In this document: positions 1-7,284 of the stretch, in pieces | Layout: the number at the start of each line of letters is the position of its first letter | Position numbering within the stretch: the first letter of the stretch is position 1 | Source of the DNA: CAYMFD01 sp964389475 | GTDB taxonomy: Bacteria > Bacteroidota > Bacteroidia > Chitinophagales > Saprospiraceae | Assembly (NCBI GenBank): GCA_964389475.1 | Contig: CAYMFD010000096.1 | Location: 1 to 14,891 of the forward strand | Length of the DNA: 14,891 bases | Direction: 5' to 3' | Program-made: the position numbers and the translations under genes | The notes under the pieces: generated by a model | The model's input: only the letters and a program-made list of their open reading frames with translations | Databases searched by the model: none | Told to the model about the DNA's origin: nothing

Positions 1-87
1 ATAGGTTATGAGAAGGATTGACTCGGTTTTGTTCAACTTACTTTTAGGCGTCACGTTTTGATTAGCAATTCCCTTTTTTGAGATTAG

Positions 88-102
88 TACTTAGCCTAAG
101 TA
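88..102. repeat. 15-bp perfect palindrome (7-bp arms, 1-base centre)
   Basis: The arms TACTTAG and CTAAGTA are exact reverse complements around a single C. The one-base centre suits a dimeric DNA-binding protein better than an RNA hairpin, although a 5-bp stem with a 5-base loop is possible. It lies in gene-free, AT-rich sequence with a T6 run a few bases to the left. Function is unknown; a chance palindrome is possible. Confidence 0.3.
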
Positions 103-237
103 AGATAGCGATTTTTGCTTTACTTCTCGACAGTTACTTCCTCGACCTCATTGTACACGCTAGTCAAAACCGATCGTAAACCTATTATTATCAGAGTTTT
201 AAGAATATATCAATGCACCTGCATGTGATAGCGCTAG

Positions 238-270
238 CTGATTATAAACGAATAAAGCGTTTGTAATCGG
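238..270. repeat. 13-bp stem-loop in intergenic region
   Basis: The arm at 238-250 pairs with 258-270 over 13 positions, with two G-T wobbles and no mismatch, around the 7-base loop AATAAAG. The core is GATTATAAACG against CGTTTGTAATC. No T-run follows on either strand, so it is not a standard intrinsic terminator. It could be a transcript 3'-end stabiliser, an RNA regulatory hairpin or part of an unannotated small RNA. It lies about 170 bp past the stop codon of the ABC transporter gene. Confidence 0.4.
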
Positions 271-443
271 AATTATCCGGTCTCAAAGTACTTGTATGTA
301 GATGGTGTGACACCTATGACCTAAGGGGCATGAGGCAGCATTACAGATACTACAATCCCACCATAGTCTCTAGCACATGATCTCGTGAAACGATCAAGGC
401 TGACGGTACTCACATTAGTAATAATCGCTGCTCCCCCCTACTC

Positions 444-2243
444 CTAGTCCGTATACTGCAGCTGGGCTAGCTGGCTATAGGCACCCTTGGGGTCTGCCGT
501 GAGGTCCTCGTGTCTACCAGACTCGATCACCTGTCCGTCTTCGATGACGCAGATCTTATCGGCATTACGGATGGTAGAGAGCCTGTGGGCTATCACGATG
601 CTCGTCCTGCCCTGCATGAGGCTGTCTAAGGCCTCCTGTACTAGTCGCTCGCTCTCAGTATCTAGGGAGCTCGTGGCCTCGTCGAGGAGGAGGATGGCTG
701 GATTACGTAGAATGGCTCTCGCTATGGCTACTCGCTGACGCTGACCACCGCTGAGCTTGACGCCTCTCTCCCCTACTACTGTATCTAGACCCTCGGGGAA
801 CTTAGCGATAAACTGCCATGCATTGGCCTGCTCTGCGGCACGCTGGACCTCTTCTCTAGAGGCATCTGGCTTACCGTAGAGTATATTCTCCTCTATCGTA
901 CCACCGAATAGGATGACCTCTTGCGGTACGATGGCGATGTGCTGGCGTAGGTCGACCAGGTTGTAGTCTAGGAGGTCTACCCCGTCTACCATGATGCGAC
1001 CACCATTGAGCTCATAGAAGCGCATGAGAAGGTTGACGATGGTACTCTTACCACTGCCACTCTGGCCTACGAGGGCTAGTGTCTCACCGGCAGCGACGTC
1101 GAGGTTGATATGGGTCAAGACCTCGATATCGGGTCTGGTAGGATAGGTAAAGGATACATTCTCGAAGGTGATCTTGCCCTTGATAGAGAGGGCTGGCAGG
1201 TTACTGCGATCCTTGACGATGTCTATCTCTGTGTCGCTCTCTAAGATCTCCTGTACTCGCTCCGTAGCGCCTAGTGCCCCTACTACGCTGGTATATAGTG
1301 AGCCTAGGCTAGCGATGGCACCACCGATCATCACGGTATATATGATAAAACCGAGTAAGTCGCCACTCTCCATGATACCGTCCTGGACCATGACGGCTCC
1401 CTTCCACAGTATGAATAGGATACTACCAAACATAAGGAATATCATGAAGGCAAAAAAGGCACCTCTAGCCGTCGCGTATCGCAGGGATACGTGTACGATG
1501 CGGTCTACGGCACCGCCGTAGCGGAGGCTCTCGTACCACTCATTGGCAAAGGCCTTGACGACGGCAAAGGACTGGAGGGTCTCATCGACGATCGTATTGG
1601 TCTCGGCGAGGATCTCCTGGCGCTGCTTGCTGAGCTTACGTATATAGCGACCAAAGAACATAGCCAACAGTACGACGGCGGGTATGGTCAGCAGCATGAT
1701 GAGGGATAGCTGTGGTGTCAGGTAGGCGAGTATGGCGATACCTGCTACGAGGGTTACGATCTGTCGTACTAGCTCGGCCAGGGTTACGGTAAGTACACCC
1801 TGTAGCTGCTCTACATCGGCAGTGATGCGGCTACTGAGGTCGCCTACCCTATTCTCCTCATAAAAGCGGATGGGCATGGTGATCATCTGATCATACAGGT
1901 CCTTACGTACGTCCGACATCGCTCGCTCCGAGAAATTGGCAAATAGGATGGTCCTAAAAAAGCTGATCGCGGCCTGTCCACCCAATACGAGCATTAGCAG
2001 TACGCCAGCACTATTAAGCGTGAGGCCATACTTACCCTTACCCTCAGCGATGTTGAGCAACTCTCCACAGATACCGGGGATGGTTGCAAATAGGAGGCTA
2101 CCGATGGCCAGTAGGATCATCCCTGGAACGAAAAACCGCATATACGGCAAAACGTATCGGAAGATACCTATCGCATTCTTAAACTTCTCCTTCGAAACCT
2201 TGGGCTTACCCTCAGTAGATGTGGCTTCTCTCTTGTCAGACAT
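444..2243 (-). CDS. ABC-type exporter half-transporter (MsbA/multidrug-like, fused membrane and ATPase domains)
   Basis: A 599-residue inner-membrane exporter subunit expected to homodimerise and use ATP to move a lipid, drug or peptide; the substrate cannot be read from the sequence. Residues about 32-324 form the six-helix ABC membrane domain, and about 355-590 the nucleotide-binding domain. Visible motifs are Walker A GQSGSGKST (393-401), Q-loop Gln 441, signature LSGGQ (497-501), Walker B ILLLDE with catalytic Glu 522, and the switch His 553 in IAHRLS. All are intact and length is normal for the family. An ATG 18 bases upstream (2261) is also in frame. I chose 2243 because the resulting MSDK start is hydrophilic and because a TAnnTTTG box lies between the two ATGs. 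It follows the SDR gene by 72 bases on the same strand, so it may be last in that operon or have its own promoter. Confidence 0.9.
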   Translation of the reverse strand: MSDKREATSTEGKPKVSKEKFKNAIGIFRYVLPYMRFFVPGMILLAIGSLLFATIPGICGELLNIAEGKGKYGLTLNSAGVLLMLVLGGQAAISFFRTILFANFSERAMSDVRKDLYDQMITMPIRFYEENRVGDLSSRITADVEQLQGVLTVTLAELVRQIVTLVAGIAILAYLTPQLSLIMLLTIPAVVLLAMFFGRYIRKLSKQRQEILAETNTIVDETLQSFAVVKAFANEWYESLRYGGAVDRIVHVSLRYATARGAFFAFMIFLMFGSILFILWKGAVMVQDGIMESGDLLGFIIYTVMIGGAIASLGSLYTSVVGALGATERVQEILESDTEIDIVKDRSNLPALSIKGKITFENVSFTYPTRPDIEVLTHINLDVAAGETLALVGQSGSGKSTIVNLLMRFYELNGGRIMVDGVDLLDYNLVDLRQHIAIVPQEVILFGGTIEENILYGKPDASREEVQRAAEQANAWQFIAKFPEGLDTVVGERGVKLSGGQRQRVAIARAILRNPAILLLDEATSSLDTESERLVQEALDSLMQGRTSIVIAHRLSTIRNADKICVIEDGQVIESGRHEDLTADPKGAYSQLAQLQYTD

Positions 2244-2248
2244 GAATG

Positions 2249-2256
2249 CAAAAGTA
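2249..2256 (-). promoter_or_regulatory. Candidate Bacteroidota -7 box (TACTTTTG) for the ABC transporter gene
   Basis: On the minus strand the sequence TACTTTTG matches the Bacteroidota -7 consensus TAnnTTTG exactly and ends five bases before the ATG at 2243. No TTTG -33 element sits at the expected 19-21 base spacing. If real, transcription would begin at or almost at the start codon, giving a leaderless mRNA and excluding the ATG at 2261. A match to six fixed bases can occur by chance. Confidence 0.25.
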
Positions 2257-2315
2257 TGCATAAGCCCCTAGTCGGCACGGGGCATTCATCACAGCAATGT
2301 CAGGATTAGTCGATG

Positions 2316-3086
2316 CTAGGACCTATTGGCGAGGAGTCGTCGCAAAACACCAGGCACATACCGCTTAAGATAGATCGCTAGGACCTCTTTGCCGCCGATA
2401 TAGATCTCCGCCTTATTCTTTGCGATAGCATTGGCCATACGCCTAGCGACCTCATCCGGAGAGAGTCCATTGCGGTTATCTGCATCTTCATTGCCTGTGG
2501 GCTTGCCATCATTACCGAGGGCATTGACATCTACATCGGTATTGACGTAGCCTGGGCAGACGATCGTCACACCTAGTCCGTCGCGGTGGTGCTCGGCTCT
2601 CAAGCAGTCGAAAAACCCGTGCAGGGCATGCTTGCTGGCGGCGTAGCCACTCCGCAGCGGTGCTCCTATCTTGCCGGCAACACTACTGATCACAGCTACG
2701 TGGCCCTTGGTCTCTAGGAGGAGGTCGAGGGCGATCTTAGTCGTCTGTACCGATCCGAGGTAGTTGACCTCCATCAGCCTTCTGAATACATGTATCTCCG
2801 TGTCTATGATCTTGCTGCGCTGAGAGATGCCCGCATTGTTGACGAGTAAGTCTAGGCGTCCTAGGTGTTGGCGGATCTCACCTACTGCCGAGGCGATCTG
2901 TGATCGATCTGTGACATCAATAGGTAGTACGGTGACCCTAGATCCTAGATCCTCCGCTATGGCTTCGAGCTTACCTGCCGATCTAGCAGACAAGACGACA
3001 TGCCATCCACGTCGGTGGTACTCTTGCGCTATGGCCTTGCCTATACCCGCACTAGCTCCGGTAATCCAGACTACTTGATCGGTCAT
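2316..3086 (-). CDS. Short-chain dehydrogenase/reductase (SDR), classical type
   Basis: A 256-residue NAD(P)-dependent oxidoreductase of the classical SDR family, probably cytoplasmic or membrane-associated; the substrate is unknown. The Rossmann nucleotide-binding motif TGASAGIGKA is at residues 9-18, the NNAG motif at 83-86, and the catalytic residues are Ser 135, Tyr 148 and Lys 152 (YAASK). SARS at 33-36 has an Arg near the end of the second beta strand, which is commonly associated with NADP preference. The basic C terminus (about 239-254, YLKRYVPGVLRRLLAN) resembles DHRS7-like SDRs that touch membranes. The ATG overlaps the TAA of the upstream PorE-like gene by one base (TAATG), so the two are very likely translationally coupled, although no link between their functions is obvious. 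Confidence 0.9.
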   Translation of the reverse strand: MTDQVVWITGASAGIGKAIAQEYHRRGWHVVLSARSAGKLEAIAEDLGSRVTVLPIDVTDRSQIASAVGEIRQHLGRLDLLVNNAGISQRSKIIDTEIHVFRRLMEVNYLGSVQTTKIALDLLLETKGHVAVISSVAGKIGAPLRSGYAASKHALHGFFDCLRAEHHRDGLGVTIVCPGYVNTDVDVNALGNDGKPTGNEDADNRNGLSPDEVARRMANAIAKNKAEIYIGGKEVLAIYLKRYVPGVLRRLLANRS

Positions 3087-5128
3087 TACCTACTTGCTGG
3101 TACCTGCTTCTTGATCGTGATGGTATCCGGGCCTTCGATGATCTTAAACTCAGTACGTCTATTTCGTCTGTGCTCGTCGTCTGAGCATTTGACACCATTG
3201 ACACATTGGTTGATGATCTGCTCTTCTCCATATCCCACAGGTACGATACGGTTGGGATCGATACCATTAGATACCATAAAGTACTTGGCAGACTCTGCCC
3301 TTTTCTGTGATAGCGTCTTGTTATATCCGTCTCTACCCTGGCTATCGGTGTGAGAACTGAGCTCCACTACGATGTCTGGATAGTCCTCCATGATCTCTAT
3401 GAGGTAGTCCAGTGACTCCTCTGCATCTGGCAGGATGTCCCACTTATCAAAGTCGTAGTAGATATTGTTAAGTCTTATAGCCTGGTTGACGGTGATCGTC
3501 TCCGTCTCATCGCCGGAGTCGTCAGGCACGACAGGCTTAGGATTGAGCTTGATGGTCTTTCTGATCGTATAGTCATCGATTACGCCTACAGTATTAAAGG
3601 AGATACTATCTGGGTAGTATCCTTCCTTAGTAACGACGGCCGTATAGTCGTGCTCCGGCTCTAGTATGAAGCTAAAGTCATTTGTCGACATGTTGGTCTT
3701 GCTACTTTGCTCACCATCCATACTATTGTCCCGTAGTTCGATGGTTGCTCCTAGTAGTGGCCCATTAGGATCGTCTACTAGTGCCTGTAGGTCGACTACG
3801 ATCTCACGCAGCGTGACCGCATAGATATCGGTACAGCAGGTTTCGCTCTTGAGCTTACGCTTTTTCTTATTCGGTCTATTACTCACGAGGTAGGCCTTGG
3901 AGCCATCAGGTGAAGATCGGTAGTACATGTCATCGACGCTACTGTTGTAGCCAAATCCCATATTGGAAGGATCACTCCATACCGTACCATCCCATGTAGA
4001 GTAGAAGATATCAAGCCCCCCTAGTCCCGGGTAGCCGTCGCTACTGAAGTACAGCGTACCGTCCGTATAAAATGGTGTCTTCTCTGTCAGCGGCGTATTG
4101 ACCCGCTCGCCTAGGTTGACGGGTGTAGAGAATTCGTCGCCTTTTATAGTAGAATAGTAGATATCAAGGCCACCATAACCGCCAGGGATATCCGCGACGA
4201 AGTACAGTACCTTCTTACCGAAAAGCTCTCCCTCACATGGCTGAGTGGCGAACCAGTTTCCATTGACCGTAGGCAACTCAGCTGCCTGTGACCAGCCACG
4301 GCTCGTCTTCTTGGCCCTCCATATCTTGGTATTCTTAGGTTGCGCATCTTCGAACTGTGAGCGGGTAAAGTACATCGTCTCACCGTCCTCGCTAAAGCTC
4401 ACATTAGCCGCGTGAAAATCCTTTCGATTGATCTGCTCACTCAGTGGCTTTGGCTTTTCGTATTCCCCATCCTTATTTCTCTTAGAGCTAAAGATTTTAC
4501 ACTCATAACCCTCTTCCTTACCGTCAAGAGTAATCATCGACTTACGGTTAAACGATGCGAAGTATAGGGTACCGTCTGGGTGTAGCACGGGGCTATACTC
4601 CTCAAATGGACTATTTATATCACCCTCTATGAAGCTTATACTCGCCTCTAGATTATCAGGATACTTGTCCATACTGTTGATACCCTCTAGCAAGATTTTC
4701 GCCTCAGCTACATCTTCTTCGTCTGTACTCTTATCGATTACTGTGTTGAGCTCTTTGGCCGCCTCGGCATACTTCTCATTGTGTATGAGGATGATGGCAT
4801 ACTCTAGGCGCAAGTAGTCATAGATGCCGTCCTTATCTCTACGAAAGATCCGCGAGTACGACCGCTCTGCTCGGACATAGTCTCTGTAACCAAACTGTGA
4901 CTGTGCCTTGAGTGCCGCCAGGTCTCGATCCTTGGACTGCTTATAGGCTTTGTCGTACCACTCGTAAGCATTGATAAAATCCCCTGAGTAAAGGCTACTA
5001 TCTGCCGCCTCAACCTGGTCTTCGTAGCTCGCCTCTGTCATAGGCTGTGCTAGCAGTACAGCCGCACTGCACACCATACAAACGGCGAGTAGTACCTGTG
5101 TTATATTTTTATGGATCATAGCTATCAT
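3086..5128 (-). CDS. PorE-like T9SS envelope protein: TPR, PD40 beta-propeller, carboxypeptidase-regulatory-like and OmpA C-terminal domains
   Basis: A 680-residue periplasmic protein expected to anchor an outer-membrane complex to peptidoglycan. A signal peptide covers residues 1-28 (cleavage likely before Gln 28 of LLAQP). Residues about 33-150 look like TPR helices, about 175-420 carry PD40/WD40-like blades (HPDGTLYFAS, SEDGETMYFTR, TDGTLYFSSDG, SPDGSKAYLVS), about 440-530 resemble a carboxypeptidase regulatory beta-sandwich, and about 550-665 are an OmpA domain. In the latter Asp 595 and Arg 610 (NKTLSQKRAES) are the expected diaminopimelate-binding positions. The order matches Porphyromonas PorE (PG1058). 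Two N-terminal cysteines (17, 20) do not form a good lipobox. A purine-rich AAGAAG five bases before the ATG at 5128 favours that start over the ATG at 5119. It follows the PorP/SprF gene by 42 bases. Many Bacteroidota encode several paralogues, so core T9SS PorE versus a paralogue is undecided. Confidence 0.85.
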   Translation of the reverse strand: MIAMIHKNITQVLLAVCMVCSAAVLLAQPMTEASYEDQVEAADSSLYSGDFINAYEWYDKAYKQSKDRDLAALKAQSQFGYRDYVRAERSYSRIFRRDKDGIYDYLRLEYAIILIHNEKYAEAAKELNTVIDKSTDEEDVAEAKILLEGINSMDKYPDNLEASISFIEGDINSPFEEYSPVLHPDGTLYFASFNRKSMITLDGKEEGYECKIFSSKRNKDGEYEKPKPLSEQINRKDFHAANVSFSEDGETMYFTRSQFEDAQPKNTKIWRAKKTSRGWSQAAELPTVNGNWFATQPCEGELFGKKVLYFVADIPGGYGGLDIYYSTIKGDEFSTPVNLGERVNTPLTEKTPFYTDGTLYFSSDGYPGLGGLDIFYSTWDGTVWSDPSNMGFGYNSSVDDMYYRSSPDGSKAYLVSNRPNKKKRKLKSETCCTDIYAVTLREIVVDLQALVDDPNGPLLGATIELRDNSMDGEQSSKTNMSTNDFSFILEPEHDYTAVVTKEGYYPDSISFNTVGVIDDYTIRKTIKLNPKPVVPDDSGDETETITVNQAIRLNNIYYDFDKWDILPDAEESLDYLIEIMEDYPDIVVELSSHTDSQGRDGYNKTLSQKRAESAKYFMVSNGIDPNRIVPVGYGEEQIINQCVNGVKCSDDEHRRNRRTEFKIIEGPDTITIKKQVPASR

Positions 5129-5170
5129 GTGATCTTCTTAATCTGATAATGTAATGTACAGTAATGTGGC

Positions 5171-6205
5171 TTAAATACGTGGGCAGAATATGACCGGCAG
5201 CACTTTTGGCTTCTTTCTAATGATGAATGTTTTCATAGCCGACAGTTCTACAGCACCAAGCGCCTGACCACCACCCGTAATCCGCTGGCTGGTGATGACG
5301 TCAAATGCTAAACCGAACTTCCAATCCTGATAGTCACCGCCGAATACAAGCTGGCCCGTATCACCGATATTACCAAGTCGATATCCCAGCCCCGCCTTGA
5401 TACGAATGTCATTATTGGCACCTACCATATATCCCATCATCGTCCTGAGCATGATCTCTGACGCTGGACCCTGGAACTGTGCAAAGGCTGCAGGTAGAAT
5501 GCTGACCTTCTTATTGATCATGCGATCCATCAAGAAAAATCCTCCTATACGCAGGTCTAAGCGAGCAAGTGTATTACCGGACGACAACGCCGCCTCTGGA
5601 GAGAGTATATTAGCCCCCTGTATACCGAACTGTGTCCGGCCCTTTTTGGAACGCTTGGTATAGGCAAGACCTACTCGCAAGTCCCCCCAAGAGGCATTGG
5701 GGTCTTGCCCGTTATTTTGAGTCATCAAAGCTCTGATGTCAGGGTCGTCCGCCATACCACCCATTGCACTGAGTTCGATGCGAGTTCTGTCAGTGCCACC
5801 TAGACCTATCCTCGTACTCGAGCTCACGAACTGCACGCCTAGCGCTAGATCAGAGGTGACCTTCTTATCGAGAGCTAGGTGGTAAGTACCACCTAGTCTA
5901 AACTCTTGGTAGGCTAGGCCTAGCGATCCCGCAACATCTTGTGCGACTGCCAGCGATGCCGTGATCCAGTCTTTCTTTCTTGGTCTGAAAGGTAGATTGT
6001 ACTCTCCGCCGATGTCCGCCCATGTCTGCCATGTGAACTGCGATCGATGTATGGCACTAGCCCTGATGGTGCCCTCGTAGCTACCTGCCATGGCAGGATT
6101 GACCGCTAGGGGAAGGTGATCCCAGTAGGTGTAGTGTAGTGCCTGGCCTTGCAGGGTGCTGCCTAGCCATGTCGAGAGTAGTGCAACGATTAAAATGTGT
6201 CTCAT
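5171..6205 (-). CDS. PorP/SprF family type IX secretion system outer-membrane protein
   Basis: A 344-residue predicted outer-membrane beta-barrel of the PorP/SprF family, which takes part in type IX secretion or in delivery of specific adhesins. After a signal peptide (about 1-20, MRHILIVALLSTWLGSTLQG) comes the family hallmark PLAVNPAMAGSYEG, then HRSQFTW, followed by alternating beta-strand sequence with GLGYRLG and a C terminus ending FCPRI, close to the usual CPRF. An in-frame TTG at 6235 would add ten basic residues in front of the signal peptide, so the ATG at 6205 is preferred. It is first in a minus-strand run with the PorE-like gene 42 bases downstream. This PorP/OmpA pairing is common in Bacteroidota, usually beside a large secreted adhesin, but none lies next to it here. 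Transcription would start in the region shared with the ECF sigma factor gene. Confidence 0.88.
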   Translation of the reverse strand: MRHILIVALLSTWLGSTLQGQALHYTYWDHLPLAVNPAMAGSYEGTIRASAIHRSQFTWQTWADIGGEYNLPFRPRKKDWITASLAVAQDVAGSLGLAYQEFRLGGTYHLALDKKVTSDLALGVQFVSSSTRIGLGGTDRTRIELSAMGGMADDPDIRALMTQNNGQDPNASWGDLRVGLAYTKRSKKGRTQFGIQGANILSPEAALSSGNTLARLDLRIGGFFLMDRMINKKVSILPAAFAQFQGPASEIMLRTMMGYMVGANNDIRIKAGLGYRLGNIGDTGQLVFGGDYQDWKFGLAFDVITSQRITGGGQALGAVELSAMKTFIIRKKPKVLPVIFCPRI

Positions 6206-6309
6206 GTACAGTCTTTGCTTTGAGCGAATGCGCAAGATACAGCATAGATAATAGTTAGTAAAGTATCAGCCCAAGTAGTATTAAGGTTATTCATCATACA
6301 CCAAAAAAA

Positions 6310-6322
6310 ATGCAACTTGCAT
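6310..6322. promoter_or_regulatory. Perfect 13-bp palindrome in divergent intergenic region (possible operator)
   Basis: ATGCAA and TTGCAT are exact inverted repeats around a single C, following an A-run at 6303-6310. It lies 21 bases before the sigma-factor ATG and 105 bases before the PorP/SprF ATG, in the only stretch able to hold promoters for both divergent units. A one-base-centred palindrome is consistent with a dimeric regulator site. No complete TTTG/TAnnTTTG promoter could be fitted with confidence to either direction. Confidence 0.35.
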
Positions 6323-6342
6323 CATAGTAGTGAGCAAGTCAC

Positions 6343-6894
6343 ATGGAGCCAGAAGTCCTACATATCATCCACCAATGTCTGCGCGGCAATCGACAAGCCC
6401 AGCACGAGCTGTATGACCTATACAGCCCTAGACTGATGGGAGTTGCTAGACGGTATATGAAGACGACGCATGATGCCGAAGACGTACTAGCCACCGCATT
6501 TTTCAAGATCTTTAAGCACCTCAAAGACTTTAAAGGTCAGGGCTCTTTCGAGGGGTGGATGAAGCGCATCGTCGTCAATGAGGCCCTGATGGTACTGCGC
6601 AAGCGGACTTCCTTTCACCTGAGTATAGAGGACGACTATGTCGAACCGGCGACCCAGCCGAGCATCCTATACGACCTACAGTATGCAGATATCATCAAGC
6701 TCGTAGACAACCTACCGACGGGCTACAGAACGGTATTTAACATGTATGCAATAGAGGGGTACAAGCATAGAGAGATCGCCGACATACTAGGCATCAGCAT
6801 CAATACGGCTAAGTCTCAATACCTGCATGCCAAGAAGCGACTGGCATCACTGATAAAAAAAAAGACGACCATTAATAAGCCTAAAACATCATGA
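6343..6894 (+). CDS. ECF-type RNA polymerase sigma factor (sigma-70 family)
   Basis: A 183-residue alternative sigma factor with only the two ECF domains. Region 2 spans about residues 20-88, containing YSPRLMGVARRYMKTTHDAEDV and GWMKRIVVNEALMVLRKR, for core polymerase binding and -10 recognition. Region 4 spans about 115-172, with LPTGYRTVFNMYAIEGYKHR and a helix-turn-helix at about 140-163 (IADILGISINTAKSQYLHAK). Length is typical. The basic tail contains a run of nine A bases in the gene (6855-6863). Its TGA overlaps the ATG of the next gene (ATGA), the usual sigma/anti-sigma arrangement. It is divergent from the PorP/SprF-PorE-like operon. Porphyromonas SigP is an ECF factor known to regulate T9SS genes, so a similar local role is an attractive inference, but orthology is not shown. 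Confidence 0.92.
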   Translation: MEPEVLHIIHQCLRGNRQAQHELYDLYSPRLMGVARRYMKTTHDAEDVLATAFFKIFKHLKDFKGQGSFEGWMKRIVVNEALMVLRKRTSFHLSIEDDYVEPATQPSILYDLQYADIIKLVDNLPTGYRTVFNMYAIEGYKHREIADILGISINTAKSQYLHAKKRLASLIKKKTTINKPKTS

Positions 6895-7229
6895 GTCAAA
6901 ACGATATCGAGCAAATCAAAACCTGGGCAGAGGACTACGAAGTAGCACCTAGCTCTCAGGTATGGCGGGCTGTAGAGGGCAAGCTGGCGGCAGATGACCT
7001 CCAGTCGACCGTCACCCTACATAAGTGGATGGCGATAGCAGCATCTGTGGTAGCCGTCGCCGCCCTAGCTACCTTGTGGATGAGCAAGCCTACAGGACAG
7101 GCTGTAGCCCAGGCAGACTATCAGCTAGAGCAGCTAGATGATGCTAACGAACAACTATATAGCCTCAAAACCATTCTACTCCTCAGAGACTTATCGTACA
7201 GCAACAAAAAGGTAGGCGTCCTGCAGTAG
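6891..7229 (+). CDS. Small single-span membrane protein, putative anti-sigma factor
   Basis: A 112-residue protein with a cytoplasmic N terminus of about 45 residues, one membrane helix at about 46-64 (WMAIAASVVAVAALATLWM) and a short periplasmic tail. The N-terminal pattern YEVAPSSQVWRAVEGKL resembles the 'aPpa..We.ie.kL' stretch common in Bacteroidota proteins encoded right after ECF sigma genes. The four-base overlap with the sigma gene supports a partner role: holding the sigma factor at the membrane until a signal arrives. It is unusually short and lacks FecR or zinc-finger anti-sigma motifs. The tail after about residue 93 has little family character, so a 3' frameshift or natural degeneration cannot be excluded. 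Confidence 0.6.
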   Translation: MSQNDIEQIKTWAEDYEVAPSSQVWRAVEGKLAADDLQSTVTLHKWMAIAASVVAVAALATLWMSKPTGQAVAQADYQLEQLDDANEQLYSLKTILLLRDLSYSNKKVGVLQ

Positions 7230-7284
7230 AAAAACAATTTGGACAGGATTGATACCTTGCAGTTGTAAAACTCAGTTGATATCT

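Larger units (their letters stand above)
1..443. other. Non-coding stretch downstream of the ABC transporter gene
   Basis: No reading frame here has a convincing start, length or recognisable protein. Parts are visibly more AT-rich than the flanking genes (around 60-125 and 180-270). It contains a 15-bp palindrome at 88-102 and a long hairpin at 238-270, listed separately. The ABC transporter gene ends at 444 on the minus strand, so this is its 3' flank, yet no hairpin followed by a U-run is present within the first 100 bases after its stop. No tRNA cloverleaf was recognised. The rest shows nothing I can name. Confidence 0.5.

Noticed and set aside
1491..1709. Plus-strand reading frames inside the ABC transporter gene and similar antisense frames elsewhere, including inside rpoC
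   Set aside because: They are opposite-strand shadows of clearly conserved genes, with no recognisable domains or start signals.
5147..5167. Three copies of TAATGT between the PorP/SprF and PorE-like genes
   Set aside because: Two copies overlap and the unit is only six bases; it is too short to separate from chance.
6206..6235. Longer PorP/SprF protein starting at TTG 6235
   Set aside because: It would put a basic ten-residue stretch before a clean signal peptide; the ATG at 6205 begins the signal peptide directly.
6855..6863. Run of nine A bases near the end of the sigma-factor gene as a programmed slippage site joining it to the anti-sigma gene
   Set aside because: Shifting into the downstream gene's frame meets a stop codon at 6873, before its ATG, so no fusion can form; only a slightly altered tail would result.
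7150..7284. Frameshift extending the small anti-sigma-like gene toward the protease gene
   Set aside because: The other two frames carry stops at about 7212 and 7250 and give no recognisable protein, so a longer ancestral form cannot be supported.
7249..7284. Longer protease starting at TTG 7249
   Set aside because: The extra 12 residues precede a normal signal peptide and begin at a rare start codon; the ATG at 7285 is better.
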